Source of the DNA: Phorcus lineatus
Taxonomy: Eukaryota > Mollusca > Gastropoda > Trochida > Trochidae
Length of the DNA: 64,000 bases
Assembly: GCA_921293015.1 (NCBI GenBank)
Contig: OV121088.1
Location: 1,488,001 to 1,552,000, forward strand
Direction: 5' to 3'
The notes beneath the pieces were generated by a model, which was given only the letters and a program-made list of their open reading frames with translations, did no database searches and was not told where the DNA came from. Positions 33,753-46,678 of the stretch are shown here, piece by piece. Position numbers and translations under genes: made by a program. How positions within the stretch are numbered: position 1 is the stretch's first letter; every line of letters begins with the position of its first letter.

Positions 33753-36560
33753 CTGCAAACAATACGAGTATTTTCTCATGAGCGATAGAACAAACAAAGG
33801 CCTTTACTTACATTTTGATAATTACCATTTTAATCTTGAATGGAAAGTATAATTGACGACAAAGACCGAAAATCGTAAGTTAGTAACCCTGTTGATATAC
33901 AGTGTAGGATATATCTACATCGCGCACTCCCCGTAAACCGACACATATAATTGGTATCCTAAAACAATGTAAAACAATGTATAAGTTGTCTCAACCAACG
34001 CAACAAATGGTCTTATAAAATTTGGAACTTTTTAAAAATAAATGAGCATTTCAAGACTTATAAACAACGGTGTATTTGAACAAAGGTGTGATGCGATCAT
34101 TTATTCTGTGAAGCAGCGCCGTTACCACTTGAGCTTCCGAGCATCCACGCCAGCTAATGCAATTCTATTGTGTCAAGCCATGGCTGTATGGTTATTCTTT
34201 TTCTATATATGTGTTTATAGGTTTTAGTCTATGTATTATTTAAATGCAACGAAGCAAGTGTTTTGTAAATCTCCGGTTGGTTTTCTATCGGTTAGGACAA
34301 ATAAACCCGCAAAATGTATCCTTAATACGTGTGTAAATTTATTTTATATCGTATATTTAGTTTGAAAACATTGTAGAAGATTTCTGCGGGAGTATAAGTG
34401 AAATAATGACCCGACTGATGTTTCATTATGGCGATAATCCTTTCTCAGGCTAGACCCTTGCGAGTGCACATGCCATAAACGCTCGTCATGGGATATTGTT
34501 TACCACCTATCAGGGTCTTTTCTGAACCTTATGTTATAAAAAGTTTTGACAAATGAGACGGTGTCCCCATAGAACTGCTGATCATGTCACATAAGAGGAT
34601 CTTTATACCAGGTCGGGATGTTAAAACACTCTTTCATAAACACCATGTAACCAATACAGCAAGAACCTGGCGGATTGATATTTCTCTTGATATTTCTGCT
34701 AATGATATTCTATGAGATGCGTTTTCATAGACCATTTTAAAGAGTAAGTTGTACGTAGTAAGAAGAAAATCAAAAATGATTATCCAAATTATAGATACCT
34801 TTTACGCGCTCTACCGCATTCGCTATTTCAAACGGTAAAGACCCCAACATGCGCCTCTCTTTCACTAGACATCTCAAAGTGTGTAACATGTGTTCTCACT
34901 TTGACTAGCCTGTAAACATCTCTAAGTGTGTAACATGTGTTCTCACTTTGACTAGCCTGTAAGACATCTCTAAGTGTGTAACATGTGTTCTCACTTTGAC
35001 TAGCCTGTAAGACATCTCTAAGTGTGTAACATGTGTTCTCAACTCTTACTGTATATTCTATAGAGTATTAATGGCAACGTTTCATCGATGTACTTCCTCG
35101 CTTATCAACCTTTATTGTCAACTTTAAGAACTTTCCTCAGGCGACAGCTGTGTTTTTACGTTCCTTAGCATTTACATCATCCAATGAAATATTTTAATGA
35201 TAACGGGGAAACGTCTTTCTTTTCGTGACGATTTCAGTTTATATACTTTGGGGGTTCTAAAAAAATGTATTTATGTTTATTTTTTTTTAATTCAGAAATA
35301 AACCACTCGCTAAAACCCACAATCCGTTACGTCACTGTTATTTGTGTACTTGGATTTCCCTTACTTCCTTGTTTATCACCACAGTGTCCGATGAAAGGCT
35401 TTTGGTATCGCAATGAACGGTTTTGTTAGTCAAATTCGGAAAAAGAAAGTGATTTAATCTTGAGCAAGTAGGCAAACTTAAGATATATTTAAAAGATACA
35501 GTCGGGAAATTAAAGCAGTCTTTGATGCGGTTTTCGATATTTTCGTTTTATTTGTTAAAAATTGTTATCTTTGCGGTTTCATTCACGGCAATGATTGCCA
35601 ATTGCAATTGCACAGTTGCTATGGCAACGCGCGTGCAAATGCATTTTCCCGTCGAAACAGTATTGCTCGGCTCATTTTTTATAGATGCGTAAGTTAGATC
35701 ATGTTTCTTATTGTGTTCACCTTTTTAAAGCCTTTTGTGCGACCGTGCAAATAATACGCCCCTTTCTATTTATAGCAGTAAACTGACAAGGGGGTGCCTT
35801 TTCTGGGGTTTTTTCTGTATTTTCATTAATCATATTTCTTTTCTTTTTTATTGGTAGCAGATGTTTTCTTAATTAACAAAGAATAAGTAATACATGCATC
35901 TTAAAGATACTTTTTCTTTTACTGATAGCTTTAGGCATATTAAGTCATAGTTCATATTTTGCATACTTACAGCATGATTTTTCTACTCGATTCAGGTGAT
36001 GAATTTAAATTCATTCTTGATTGATTACAAGTAAATATTATTGAAACTGAAGGCTTAACCTGATTTTCAAATTTACTAGTTTTTAATTGTCCTACGCATT
36101 TGCCTACCTCATTTTAAAATGGCTGCATGGTTAGTTTCGCTAGGCAGCAAGTTTTTACTTCCTGAAGCAAATGCACTTGTGAATTTTACTTTGAGAAAAG
36201 TACTGACATCCGGAAACTATTGAACTTACAGTTGAACTTTGTAACGCGTACTTAACGTTTTGAAAGGAAATTTTGATCTGTAGCTAATCAAGCTTTGCAT
36301 TATCTTTATCATATATTTAAAAGCTAACAATACAAAAAGTAAAATTGCTTTCAACTTTAATTAGGAAAGTTACTAACTTATTATTATGATAAAGTTATTC
36401 GAAAAGAGAGGGGTTTATTACTGATAGATGACGTATGATCAAAACTGTCGGTAGATACAATTATTTTAAAAAATTGAAAAATATGCGAAAAATCTGTTCA
36501 TCAGAAGAGAAAAAAATGAAGGCGTGTATATTATTTGCTTGAGAACTTTCCGGTTCTTAC
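33753..36560. other. AT-rich region upstream of the PKS start
   Basis: No convincing ORF. It may be a 5' intron of the PKS and/or promoter. It contains a 48-bp tandem repeat at 34869-35041. Confidence 0.4.
34869..35041. repeat. 48-bp tandem repeat, about 3.6 copies
   Basis: Copies start at 34869, 34916, 34964 and 35012. The unit begins ACATCTCTAAGTGTGTAACA and continues through TTCTCACTTTGACTAGCCTG. The copies are almost identical, so the array is young. Confidence 0.9.
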
Positions 36561-36592
36561 TGTGCCCGTCCTATCGGCGACCGGTCCGCCAT
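36561..36592 (-). CDS. Candidate upstream first coding exon of the PKS (tentative)
   Basis: On the minus strand AAAGATGGCGGACC carries an ATG in a YY1-like AAGATGGCGG context, then ten open codons (MADRSPIGRA) plus CA, then a donor GTAAGA. Splicing CA to the acceptor at 33752 completes a His codon. It reads HDRK in frame into MSGSVDG, adding 14 residues to the PKS. The phase match could be chance (about one in three). The surroundings are locally CpG-rich for this AT-rich region. Confidence 0.3.
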
Positions 36593-36734
36593 CTTTTTTA
36601 GGTGGGACTGTATTTTTACTAATTTTCACAATATGATAAGTATTTAACTGTATGTATTTATAGAATATCAACACATTTACAAATCATTTATGATAAGACT
36701 AATGAACAATGCCTTGTAATACCGCAGCATAACT

Positions 36735-37293
36735 ATATTTGAAGGGGATGAGAAGTTAGATTAGGAAGTTTCCAGAGGAAGGGCGACGGCTCATTTCATA
36801 AGCCAAACTAGTATACTAGTCTCATCAACAAAACATGAGCTGGTTTGTAACCATATTTGAAGGGGATAAGACCACATTTTCCAATAATTTACCAAACAAA
36901 GCTATTCTGAAAATAAAGCCTCCTATGCGAAGTAGTTGAAATGTTTCAGGAAAATGGCCATCACGATTCTACTTGACCTAGAAAACGAAGTTTCCAGAGG
37001 AAGGGCGACGGCTCATTTCATAAGCCAAACAAGTATACCGGTCTAATCAAAAAAACATGAGCTGGTTTATGACCATATTTGAAGGGGATAAGACCACATT
37101 TTCCAATAATTTATCAAACAAAGCTATTCTGAAAGTAAAGCCTCCTATGATAAGTAGTTGAAATTTTTCAGGAAAATGGCCGTCACGCCTCTACTTGATG
37201 ATTGATCAGGAAGTTTCCAGAGGAAGGGCGACGACTCATATCATAAGCCAAACTATACTCTACTTGTCTCGTCAACAAAACATGAGCTGGTTT
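36735..37293. repeat. Tandem repeat of about 222 bp, 2.5 copies
   Basis: The phrase GAAGTTTCCAGAGGAAGGGC occurs at 36765, 36987 and 37210. The intervening text (CATGAGCTGGTTTGTAACCA, then TATTTGAAGGGGATAAGACC) is shared with few changes. Nothing coding is seen. Confidence 0.9.
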
Positions 37294-40200
37294 AATTCGT
37301 CGACTCTGCACCACTTGTTTTCCATTACCTTGATTAAGATTACATAATAATTTACACTTACTACTCGGCATCTCCGTTTATATGCATCACACAAATGAAA
37401 AGTATTGTGTAATAGAAAGAAGCACACAATGTATATTTGAATTTGAAAAAGTTAATGCAATGATGTCTATATATTTTGATTATAACAAAAATATCAGAAG
37501 TGGTATATTATATATATCTCTCCAACATTCAGATCTTTTATGTTGATCTGTAACTCGGCGCAGTTCGTGAGAGCACATGTACAATTTGAGATTTATAGGT
37601 TTTTTTTAGAAAATTTGGAAGAAATATACGGTTATTATACCCCCGCCTTATACAACGTCGTTTAAAGGTTTGAATATAAACATATATGCATGACTAAAAC
37701 AGTGACTCTTTGACAAAGTCTATTGTCCGGAGCATATTTCCTAAACTATACACGCTAACACTCAACTTCTAACCAAAGACATTGTAGAAGCCTTTATTGT
37801 TTGAAATGTTTTTTGAATAAAAAAAACTAAATAAGATGTGAAGAAATACACAATTGTTTAAAACTTCGATAAGGCAGTCTGTCTGTCTTTCTTTCTTTCT
37901 TTCTGTCCACGATAAGTCAATCATGCATGCCTATGAAGAACCTTGGCCACGGTGCAAAATTGTATCATTATCTATCCATGAATGTAATTTCTACCGCTCT
38001 GGGGCGTTAAGCGAATGTAATTGTCCCTTAATCGTCAGTTATGATTTTAATCGGTACATCATAGTGCATATCAGAGCGCATGGGGAAATCACACGACTAC
38101 AGGATTACGATGCCTGTAGAAAGTCCCCTATTATAGTGCATTCAAGCGATCCAGTTTAAAATAGCTGATATATTCCATATGTCAATTCAGAATGCCATCA
38201 CATCTAGGGAATCACTGTTCTTTGCCATTTTAATGTACCCTTAGACAAACTATGATCGACCAATGAAACTGGAACAGGCAGTAATCTTTTGACCAATCAT
38301 TGGTATGCAGGTGTTCTATATCTCAAATGCCTCTTTGAGACTTCCTGAACGATTTCGTCAGTCTCAGTTGCCGTGCTATCTTTCTACGAAATTCCCCGAA
38401 CATCTTCCTATTAACACGTCTTTTCAACCTACACACCCCAGAACAGACAAAGTATTCAATTTACAAGCAATTAAAGGGGGCAAATCAGTTCTATATTGAT
38501 CAGTTGAAATGGAATAGATGGTACATTCCATGTACGGACTTACTGGACGTTTTATAGTCAATAAAAAGTTTTCACTAGATCGAAAACTCACAGTTCTCGA
38601 TGAAGCTAGATTTGGAAAATGTATATTGACAACAGCGTTTTATATAAGTTTAAAATGAAGGCAACCGAAAAAAAGTTTTTAGTCAATATGGATGACGAAA
38701 TAAGAAAAAGGAAATAGCAGTCACCAAAAATAGTACGTAATGAGTGACAATGTTTAATTCAAACAAAACACTAAAATTATTTAAGATATTAGCAGCGTCT
38801 GAAATAAAAATATAAATTTGAATAAAAACAAGAATTGGGAAGATTAAAAACGATTGATCATTTATATAATGCTAACAAACTTCATCTCAAACTCAAATGT
38901 TTACTTTACCTCAGTCAAAATCTTCTGCCACAAAGCCAAAAGACCGGTGCCTCCACTTCTACATATTGTTACGCCTGTCACTTATTGCATATTCAATCTA
39001 TCACATATATATCATTAAATGAGTCATATCACGATGCATGAAGCTCTTGGCAAATAGTCTGCGCTTGCGCATTTCCCTCATTAAGCCTCATTACATCGGA
39101 AACGATAAGAGAATGGCATATGATCCAATTAACACAGAAGTTTTGAAGGCGTTTCTCGGGGTCAAGTTTTTATTGACCTAATATTTGTTGTATCTGTAGC
39201 ATTTTCTCGATATAGAGTAAACCATGTACGACCTAGGTTTTAGAGAATAATTAGTTACGTTAACGATAACGTTATAAATTCAAACATCAACATCACAACT
39301 GATCAGTTCTAGTATAAATTTATTCGACAACAATAGTTATCATATAAACACTTGGTATCTTTTCACGTGAAATAATTATTTATCTATTTATTCATGATTT
39401 CTTCAATGATGAGATGACGCTTTCTTGAAAACACTGAATTTCCTGTTGATAAAATGAGCATAGCATATTTGTAAATTTAGATATCATGAATGGTGATATA
39501 TAAACCAATTAGTGTCAATTATATCAAAATTGTATTATATGTATATATACTAAATGTGCAACACTTGTATTCCAAAGTGTATTTGTCGAGTTAAGATATG
39601 GCAGTTCAAGACATTTTGCTAAAATTACTTATTATTGTTATCATATATTTTAACATTTAACATATGTATCTATTTGTGGTAAGTCCATGTGAAGTTTAAT
39701 TTATGTTACATCAAAGCGATTCCGGGTCTACCTCTTGTGTTCTATATTTAATTTCAAATTTTGATGAAACTAGCAAAAAAGTTCGTTAGGACTTTTAGAC
39801 TGAAAGAGAGCGAGACCATATTGAACGAGGAAGCACTTTATTACTTATGTAGGACCATAGGGTCCTTACGAACCACCAGGCACAATAGATGGAGCCGGAA
39901 ACACCAGTCATGAAACACTTCACGTCTGAGATTGTGTACTTCAAAATATGAACTATTTATTGAAAGTGGTGGTGAAAGTTGGTTGGTCCTCGATCTTGTG
40001 AAGCTAGATGGGCCCATGACATGGGCTAGCATACTGCCGTCTGACCATCTACTCTTGTCGTATGTAACTTTTGACACGGTCGACTGCCCAAAATAGCTAA
40101 ACGTTTATACTTGATATAATATGATTTTATCAATAAAAAGCTGAAGTTCTGCCGTGATAAGGGGAACTTTTATTAGATTCGTTCCTTTTTATAATTATTT

Positions 40201-43162
40201 ATAGTTAAAGGCACCAGTGCACACTAATTAACATTTTGTAAATATCAATAATGCACAGATGATCTCGAAGTTACTAACAACCCGCACACAGGTTATCTAC
40301 CATATAAGGTATTTGGCAAATATGTGTGTATTTAAACTATATAATTAATTAAAATGTACCGGAACTACGTTGTGCACCAGCGGCCGAGGCTACAATATTT
40401 CTTGTGACATGCAGGAGGACGTTTGATGTTGTGTTTACTTCTTCAGTTAAGTCATGTAGTAGATAGGCTTCATTATCCATATATAGTTACTGCATTAAAC
40501 TGCCTGATAACAAGTACTCTTCATCCAATGCGATAACCTTTTTTAGATTTGCCTAAAACGCGATGTGAAGTTGACGTGATTGTCAAACGATGTCCTCCGA
40601 CTTTTATGTCGGATATGTTGTGCAGTGTGCCTGGGGCTGTGACAAGAAAATGACGCAAGGCATTCTTTCGCAAGGATTTGATAATTCGATGAAAACTTTG
40701 ATATGAATTCTTCCCCATTCTTCATCCAATGTGGTTAACCAGGATGTAGCGATCAGTGGCTTGGCTCTGAATTATGCACACAGCTCGGGCTCTCTTTGGC
40801 TCAATTGGTCTGAGGGAACCGACAAAAATGGCAACATAATTCGCTTTGATGAAAGTTCAAATGTCGGGCAACTGCAGATTGTGAGTCATCGGTTTCAATT
40901 CTGCCTGCTGCGACGATTTTCTACCTCTCAGTTGTGGCATAATAATAGCCTCTTTTCCGTGCAAAAACGAATATCAAAATGTTGAACAACATATGCCTTT
41001 ATGCTTTAAGGTACCAAATGATTTTGCACCTACTCCTAGTTTAAACTTGCTTTAAATGTTTTGTGAATGATGCTTTTGTGAAACATTTTAACATGCTTCT
41101 TAAACTAACGAAAACGTCTATATTGTCCCGTTTTTTGGCGGTGTAGCTGTAAACATTTACACAACACTGATGTTATGAAAAGAAATATTATAGTTGCGTT
41201 GTTTTTACTACTTTTAAACGAATCCAATATTCTTCAAATCACTTTTATTTTTGCGTTTCTTTTTTTGCTGTTGAAGAGCGTAGTTTAAAGGCCAACAGTG
41301 GATTTAGGACTTATGTCATGAATAGAAAGCATTACTAGTATTCTGATTGATTCGGTTTACAGCCGTTTAATCACATCACATTCACATGCAGTACATAGCA
41401 CGAAGGATCAGAAAATAGCATCGCGGATCAAAACACATGGTTCAATGGAAAAAGCATGGCATCTGACTCAATAAAAAGTTGGACTAGAAAATGGACATTA
41501 AACGGAAAGTAAATGTTAAAACGAAATAAGAATAAATAAATCTCTGAAAACTCAGGAATATTCTTGAGACTTTAGGACAACTTATGTAAGTTATCGTTTT
41601 TCCTTACATCTTTATAATCGTAATCGAAACAAGTAAGCATATTAGCCCTTAGTCGAGAAAACGGATGCATTCTGTAACTAAAATAAATGACGCTAAGACG
41701 TGTCTTATCATATAACGTAACATAAAAAATATGAAAATCAATGAAGTAAGAAATAATCTTTGGAAAAGATAGAACAACGTTGAAGTCTACTAGATGCTAC
41801 TTGGGACGATAATGTACTTAATTACAATGCGGCCGTAATAATCCATCATATTTAGGCTAAATTGTGGCAAACCGTCGTGTTCTTCTGTTATAGAAATAAA
41901 TTGAATTGCTTCAAATTCTGCCAGTCGATACGTAAGGATTGAGTTTGACACTATGGTTTCCTGCGGACCGCCCTTCTCTCATAATAAGAGGGCGCTTTCG
42001 TGAAAATTTAAACCATTTTAGCCATCATATGTAATGAAAATAACACGAATGTCACTTTTACATGACTCCGGACGCGAAGTAGGATTTCGAAGTACTAGCA
42101 CAAATTTAGCTTTTAAGGACGCTTCACATCTAGAGCACCGGGCTAGACGGAAGAAGGAAGCGCACACTCGACATCGCTAGCACAAAACACATCATTTATG
42201 TCAAACAACATTTTTAGATAATCTGATATACGGATAACCATTGCGAAAGCTTTGTTTTCAAACCTCGTGTTTATTTTCATAGGGTTATAAATGAGTATGT
42301 AATCAAAAGTAATTCAGTAAACAAGTAATTCAGATTGAATGTGTCAAAATGTTTTGTCCGTGTGCCCATGTCATTTTAAACTGGTTAATTCTTGCGTTTG
42401 CTTCAATCAACAAATTTCTTCAACTGTTACGACACTTCCGAGTTCCGATTGTATTCGCGAAGTAACTACAAAACCCTGATATATACCACGACAGGTTCCC
42501 TGTTTCCTTGACAGCGTGTTATTCATTGCTTTTCATAGTATTATATATTATAAGGCAATTGAATATCGGCATGAAAGCATCCCAAAGCAAATCATCTCAA
42601 AACAATCGTATTCTCATCCTGGGTGCTGCCAGGATTGCTTGGCAGTTTATTTCATTAGTTAGTGAAATATAGCAATGGCATTTGCTATCATAAATATAAT
42701 GGTAATGCAAGAGCTTGGCGGATTGAAAAATGTTGATGTAACAAGATGGAAATATATTCACAATATATAGTTATCAATATGTTGTAAAATATGTAATATA
42801 TATATATATGCCAAATATTATAGTACAACAACTGCATGCATACATTTTCACATTAAAAGCACATCATTAAATACATTACACATAAATGGTATACATCTAC
42901 GCCACATGGATAGATTACATATATACAATAAAAGATAATATGAATAGAGGACATTAAAAAAACATCAAGTGCGTGGACCTTGTCCACGCTAGACGTCACA
43001 TTACGTCATCTTCGTCAACATCATCAACATCTACAAGAATAAAATACTTATTTACAATACTGGTGCTAATAGATATTGCAAAACATCAAAACACTACTAA
43101 AATACTACATGCTTAAAACCCTGTTTCAGCCATGAATCATCTATGCAATAATACGTCATGAA
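37294..43162. other. Gene-poor AT-rich DNA
   Basis: I found no ORF with recognisable composition, no RNA gene and no clear transposon ends. It contains a short CTTT microsatellite at 37877-37907. Confidence 0.5.
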
Positions 43163-43590
43163 ACACATTGCATTTGATATACACATACATACAACCATAC
43201 ACACATTGCATATGATATACACATACATTCAACCATACACCCATTGCATTTGATATACACATACATTCAACCATACACACATTGCATTTGATATACACAT
43301 ACATTCAACCATACACACATTGCATATGATATAGTCATACATTCATCAAACACATATTGCATTTGGTATACACAAACACATTGCATATGATATACACATA
43401 CATTCAACAATACACACATTGTATTTGATATACACATACATTCAACCATACACACATTGCATATGATATACACTGATTGCATTTGATATACACATACATT
43501 CAACCAAACACACATTGCATATGATATACACATACATTCAACCATACACACATTGCATTTGATATACACATACATTCAACAAAGCACACA
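43163..43590. repeat. 38-bp minisatellite, about 11 copies
   Basis: The unit reads ACACATTGCATATGATATAC then ACATACATTCAACCATAC, alternating CATATGA and CATTTGA variants. A few units are truncated. The minus-strand ORF over it is a by-product of the repeat. Confidence 0.92.
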
Positions 43591-44420
43591 TGATTTTACC
43601 TTCTTACTTTCCATACAATATATTTGTTTAACTTACATTTAAAGATATATTTTAATTTAAGATTAATACCGTTTAAGTTAATGTTTAAATTATAGAAAAA
43701 ATTACGATGGTATAACACATGTAATACACATGTAATACTACAACCAGATACATTGTACTATGCATCCGTAAACACACATAATGAGATACCATTGAACACG
43801 GTTCGCAAAGTACATTAATATATTTTTAAAAAGCAAAATTAACCAAACATACATAATATAAATGCCTAATAAATATTTCGCCTCCTCTTCCTTCTTCTAC
43901 AAAAAGAGACTGATATGTTGATAGTAAATAAAGATTTCCAAAGCCAACAATATCTTATAGACAAAAAATGTATCTTATTTTTTTGTAAAATTTACTTTAA
44001 TTTCATTAAATCAAATTGTTCACATGTAACCTTTAATATTAGTAAGGGTGCAGGGTCAAATTAGAAGCGATTTCGTGAATGTTTTAATATTTAACAAATC
44101 CCTATGTTTTTTACGCCGGTCACATGCTCCGGGTATCCGAATACTCGCCAGTCACGTGGTCGGCGTATACGTAGCCAACGGTTAGGCGCGATTCCCGCTA
44201 AGTGTTCGAGTGTCGCAAAGTTGTACAATAGACTCCAAACAAACATAGTTTTAGTTTGTTTTTCTTAATGAAAAAACACCACTTTCATCACAAACTGAAA
44301 TGTTATAACTGAGAATGAGTTTTCGATAATGTTTTTTTATAACGAATTACTTTAAACTGTCATGCGCAGAAGTCGAAATCGCTACGTCACTATTCTCAGT
44401 CGTCGTTTGTCAGTGACATC

Positions 44421-45082
44421 ATGAGGAGGAAAATGACGAGAAAGACTGAGATGTATCGAGACAAAAAGGTGCATCTCTTTGATGGTGTGAAGTACTTGTC
44501 CCGCAAAGATGCGCAGGACTCGAGCTGTCGATCCGAAAGATTATCAAACGGAAGATAGGCCCCTACTACGCGTCAGTGACGAACTACGAAGAAGGCAGGA
44601 TGCCATATTTGAGGTCACGGCTTCGAAGCCATGCCAGATGTATCGCATCGAAAACAATAGGAATCATTAAGAAATGGAAGAAGACAGTGGTTGAAGAAGC
44701 TAACCATCGAGAGAGATTACATCAGCTGATCTTAACACTGAGAGAGCTGATCTTAACACTGAGACGACATGGGTGTGGGAAGGCCTTGAAACTCTCAACC
44801 TACTACCGGAAGGCAAGGGAGACAATGCGTAAAAGTCGTATCTGCCCCGAGTGTCAAACAGAAGGTATGATTGCGACTGATGAAACACGCGAATGTCGCT
44901 GCAACAAATGTGAAAGTTGGAACGGCTGTCAAAATCAATTCTACAATGTACCCCTGTTTAAATGTGTATTATGTGGAAAAACAGAAGAAAGGTCTACTAG
45001 GACAAGATACTGGCCCGTTTATCCATACAGACATGGGCTCGGTATGACACCGAGGATATATTCCTCATTGCTTCTTCTCTGA
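44421..45082 (+). pseudogene. Unrecognised ORF with zinc-ribbon-like cysteines, apparently frameshifted
   Basis: An ATG at 44421 opens a basic 45-codon frame that stops at TAG 44556-44558. A second frame, open from 44483 to the stop at 45080-45082, carries on with similar basic character. The two overlap at 44483-44555, where a one- or two-base slip would join them. The second frame has a duplicated seven-residue LILTLRE/LILTLRR unit. It also has Cys pairs CPEC, CRCNKC and CVLCGK in its C-terminal half, suggesting metal binding. I do not recognise the family. A CpG-richer patch lies just upstream at 44110-44230. It could be a decayed gene, a transposon remnant, or two exons with a missed intron. 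Confidence 0.35.
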
Positions 45083-46598
45083 TTCAAGTAAAATGATAGG
45101 CGTGTGTACCTTTTTTTATTCTCAAACCAAAGGTTAATTTGAGAGTTGTTGAGAAAACCTGAGTCTTACAAGTTTGACTTATGCCATTACTTCACGGTCA
45201 TGCACCTTGGATTCATGTTGTAGTGTGAGTGGACTATTTACGGTACGTAATCCTGTCGCAAGATGAGGTTGTCATAATCAAAACACACAAGGGTGCCTCG
45301 AGAAAAAACAAATGGACAGTGGCTTTCAAGTTTCCTGCTTGTCATCAACCTGAAAGATCTATTTGAGGATTGAATTTCAAATTGGCGTAATTTTGTATCG
45401 ATTCACTGATTTAAACAAACGTTTGTTCATTAAGTATTTTTCAGTCTGCCGAAAACCTTTTTGATTTAATACTTTTAGCAGTAACTTTATTTTTACAATA
45501 ATTCTCAGTATTATATCATATTTAGAGTCACAAGATAAGATAGTAAGATAGAAAGATAATTATACTTTCTGAAAAGGACAGTTTTGGCTAAAAACTCTCA
45601 TATGAAATTTTAATTACACTTTAAAAGCACAAAAATCTAAATAACCCTCATTTCCGTTCATTAAGATGATTTTTTAAAAACCCTTTATTATTTTATGTAT
45701 TTAAAAAAAAATTAAAGTTTAAATTATAAGTTGTAATTTACATTAAAGGTTAAAAATTGATCAGTTCTACTGTTCCATAAGTTCAAGTATTTCCTAAATT
45801 GATATCATTTCACCATTAATTGATTATACTAATGAGTTTAAGTTACGTACGGTAGCTTTTTAAAGTTTTTTGATAGTATTGGAAGGGAAGTGCTAATTTA
45901 CCTCACTCATCAAAAACCAAATCGATTCACGTTTTTACCATAAGCCTACTTGCCAGTATATATATTAAGTGTGAATGTGCTTCACATTTCGAATTCTTAA
46001 ACGAATGTGTTGATTCAGGTTTTTTTTAATAGGCCAATGCATGTATAACTGTTTGTATTCACCATCCCCTTCTGATAATGTGACGGAGTTTAAGTGTATA
46101 CAGACAGAAAGTCAATATATATAGCATATCCAGTCTTATTTCCCAGCTAATATCTGCCTCTCGCCGGTATTAGACTATTGAAAAACATCCAATCTTATTG
46201 TGAATAATAACACAACATGAGTTTGAAAATGAGGATTCACATAATTTATTGATGGCATTTTAGATAAATGCGTTACTGTAAATTGACTGTTAGCTTGTGA
46301 CTTCAGATTGAATGGTGAAAATTTGTTTTTCTTCTAGAGTACTGCCTTACCATTTCGTATTTATCCGATAAGGTTCATATTTTCGAGGCTTTAAACACAC
46401 TGTTATCTGTTAACGGATTTTCAACAACGTCCTATCAGACAGTAAAATCAAGCACAGGCTGTAACGTAAGCAGTGCGTTGTTTATTACTTATTTAGTATA
46501 CTTAATGATACCTGAACATGTTTACGTCCGGTTTACCTTTGGTGCAGACCGGCAAATAAACACTTTATCAGCTGTTGATGACATATGTAGGATACAAC
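45083..46598. other. Non-coding AT-rich stretch
   Basis: No supported feature seen. Confidence 0.5.
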
Positions 46599-46678
46599 AT
46601 GGCTGAAGTATCCAATGAGGTACATGTCGTGAGTGAAGATAGACGTAAAAACAAGTTTTACTATTTGGGCAACTGGAA
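46599..46678 (+). CDS. Possible isolated first coding exon (low confidence)
   Basis: ACAACATGGCTG gives a good start context, followed by 26 hydrophilic codons (MAEVSNEVHVVSEDRR, then KNKFYYLGNW) and a possible donor GTAGGT at 46679. Without the splice the frame stops at the next codon but one. No partner exon was found downstream. It may be chance. Confidence 0.2.

Noticed and set aside
37854..38159. 101-codon plus-strand ORF
   Set aside because: It starts in a CTTT microsatellite and shows no domain or splice support.
43267..43575. 102-codon minus-strand ORF
   Set aside because: It lies wholly within the minisatellite and its translation is a low-complexity repeat of the unit.
43163..43590. 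CRISPR-like regular array
   Set aside because: Units are contiguous 38-bp repeats without unique spacers in an animal genome; this is a minisatellite.
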